DNA of 64,000 bases from Theobroma cacao (taxonomy: Eukaryota > Streptophyta > Magnoliopsida > Malvales > Malvaceae). Below are positions 61,937-64,000 of the stretch, piece after piece. The DNA lies in contig NC_030857.1 in NCBI RefSeq assembly GCF_000208745.1, positions 17,497,433 through 17,561,432 on the forward strand, in the 5' to 3' direction. Position numbers and translations under genes: made by a program. Within the stretch, counting starts at the first letter, position 1; each line of letters starts with the position of its first letter. The notes under the pieces are model-generated. The model was not told the origin of the DNA. It searched no databases and saw only the letters and a program-made list of their open reading frames with translations.

Positions 61937-64000
61937 TGTCACGACCCGAAACTCCCCATCGGGCCCGTGACAACCATCGCGACGTCCCGATAGGCACTCA
62001 TTACCCCGAATGTCGATCGAAATCTCGCAAGGCTTAACATTAGCTTCTACATCTCTCCGATGAGCGACAGTTATTAAATCTTGCATTTCAAGAAATCATA
62101 AGTCTTTTCTAAATCAAAACAATAAAATATTATTTTCTGGCTCACCGGGGTATTTTCGTCATTTTTCTTCGAAAATATCGAAACCTGCCAAAAACATAGT
62201 GTAAAAGCTAAATATATTCATACATACTTTAAATCAAATAACTAAAGTATAAAATTACTTTTACAATGATACGTGGGCCCCCAACTAACCAATAAGATGC
62301 AAGTCTGTGAACCTACAATTTTGTCGATACAAGGCTAACTGAAGTCCTTGATGCAATCGGCTATCTACCGGCTATCCCGAGCCTAAAATGTGGGAAATTG
62401 AGGGTGGTGAGATTATAAATCCTAGTGAGTAAACAGACACCATCTAAATTATCTAAAGGCGAGTAAATGAAGACGAATTAAAATATTCTTTTCCAATATA
62501 TGTTTCATAACATGAATATTCAGTTTACTCAATTAATCAACATGGCTTATATATCTCACAAAACTTTGCTCCTGCCAAAATCATTCTCGCGGGTACCTTC
62601 GTCAAGGTATCCCATTGAGACCGTCAAGACTGTTAAAAATTCATATTTCGCATAAAACATATTTTTCATTGAACATCACAACCGTTCCTTGGCGTTGGCT
62701 GAGTCTCACTCTCACGCGGTGGTTAACGTGAAGTGCACTCAAAAAGCCCACCTCAGGAGATACCCTACGCTCTTCTACGACCGAGGTGAGAATATAAAGG
62801 AGTTTTACCGTGCCTCTCTAATAGGCTGGTCCACGGAACCCCCCATCACTGCAGTAGCTAATCTTTAATCCACCAATTGATCAAATCTCAAGGGTATAGC
62901 ATGACAATTACATTACTAACCAATTTATCAAGGCAAAACAGACAGTTCATAATTTTCAACACAAGTATAAATTCAGCCAATCATGCCAATTTATCACAAG
63001 CCATTTAATTTAAAACCATAAATTTACAACACAAGTAGGCAGTCTCTAATTACTCTATTTTCAAAATCAGTATTCGATTTTTCAGAAAATTTATAAAATC
63101 ATTTTATAAAATCACAATTTCTCTTAAAACATAGCAATTTACCATTTAAACCCATTTTCCATAAAATCACACAATTGTATAAAACTACTCTAGATAATTA
63201 AGATGATAATAAGTTTACTCATAGTTTTAGGAGTCGATGTACTCCTAATCCCAGTCTCCAAGCATAATCTCTGTACTTTTATCAGTGTAATTTACTCACC
63301 ACCTATCCACAATGTACAATATATAATTCACCACATCAATGCTTGACCATTATAAAATCAATTCAGGCTCGGTGTATATGCATGATATGATATGCAACTT
63401 ATCCGACTACCGCTTAAATGCGATGCTGACCTAATTCGGCCTATTACCCGACTAAATCGATATACGCGTCCGTTTAAACTCCAAATTAATTTTTTTCAGT
63501 CTCTATACCTCAATTGCACCCAAATTGACTTAATGTCCCTCAGTGTGGTGCAATTTATCAGTCCCAACAACAAATTACGAAAATACCCCTAGTGGGTAAA
63601 AATTCATATTTTTGCTCTGAAAATTCTCATTACTTTTCTAGGCTCATAATTCATCATTATTCATCATTATTCATCATAATTCCTCAAATAAACATTAAGA
63701 GCAGTAGCCAATATTCCCCTAGAAAATTCGGCATAATGGGTTTCAATGGGAGAAAATTATTTCTCTAGCTTATTTTTGCTATATTTCAATATAACCTAAC
63801 TAAAATCACTTAATTCAATTAAAATCAACCAAAACTCAAGCTCAAAACTCATCCATGGAGGTTTGGCCAGCATGGGTGTCCATATCCACTTTCTAATTTT
63901 GCATGGAAATGAGAAAAAAATGCATGGGTCGTGAAAATCACAAGGAAAATAAATGAAATTTACCTTTTTAATGCTTGATTTCTTGATTTCTCTTGATTTT
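61937..64000. mobile_element. long LTR of a Gypsy-type element, cut by the window end
   Basis: Begins TGTCACGACCCGAAAC and folds back at once (TGTCACG..CGTGACA, CCCGA..TCGGG). Continues with sequence typical of long plant Gypsy LTRs, including CCTAGTGAGTAAACAGACACC at 62421. No gag or pol before the window end, so the LTR is over 2 kb or this is a solo LTR. The start is of the same type as the element at 20160. Confidence 0.65.

Overview
This is a strongly AT-rich segment of a plant nuclear genome, from a eudicot. The evidence is spliced genes with GT..AG introns, NPF (NRT1/PTR family) transporters, a patellin, a defensin-like peptide, and many Ty1/copia, Gypsy-like, SINE and MITE-like insertions. 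Species cannot be fixed from sequence alone. Single N characters at 32030 and 48264 show a draft assembly.

Layout. 1-9321: no convincing gene; a SINE, a decayed copia fragment, a 93-bp tandem duplication and a short GC-richer island that looks organellar. 9322-41958: a tandem array of five NPF5-type (NPF5.10-like) copies, all on the + strand. Copy 1 (9322-11388) is open but has lost the usual last acceptor site. Copy 2 (12026-14455) carries a one-base frameshift. Copy 3 (25369-36503) has a one-base frameshift and an 8.1-kb retrotransposon in its last intron. Copy 4 (36828-38090) is a broken relic. Copy 5 (39234-41958) is fully intact. Between copies 2 and 3 lies a three-level nest of elements at 15322-24768, with a target-site duplication visible at each level.

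42701-43031: a small two-exon defensin-like secreted peptide gene on the minus strand, with a TATA box. 45239-47640: a truncated copia element on the minus strand. 48000-57000: gene-poor, AT-rich DNA with several copies of a long-inverted-repeat MITE-like family, a TIR element inserted in one of them, and a CACTA-like end. 57195-59526: a complete four-exon patellin gene (Sec14 lipid-binding plus GOLD domains, long acidic N-terminus). 59527-61936: intergenic. 61937 to the window end: the start of a long LTR of Gypsy type.

The window reads as a local birth-and-death cluster of putative nitrate/peptide-type transporters, eroded by point mutation and transposon insertion, next to an unrelated membrane-trafficking gene. 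I found no sign of a wholly new biological system. The most informative items are the decay series of the NPF array, the unannotated-looking defensin-like gene, the datable transposon nest and the gag-only LTR element inside an intron.
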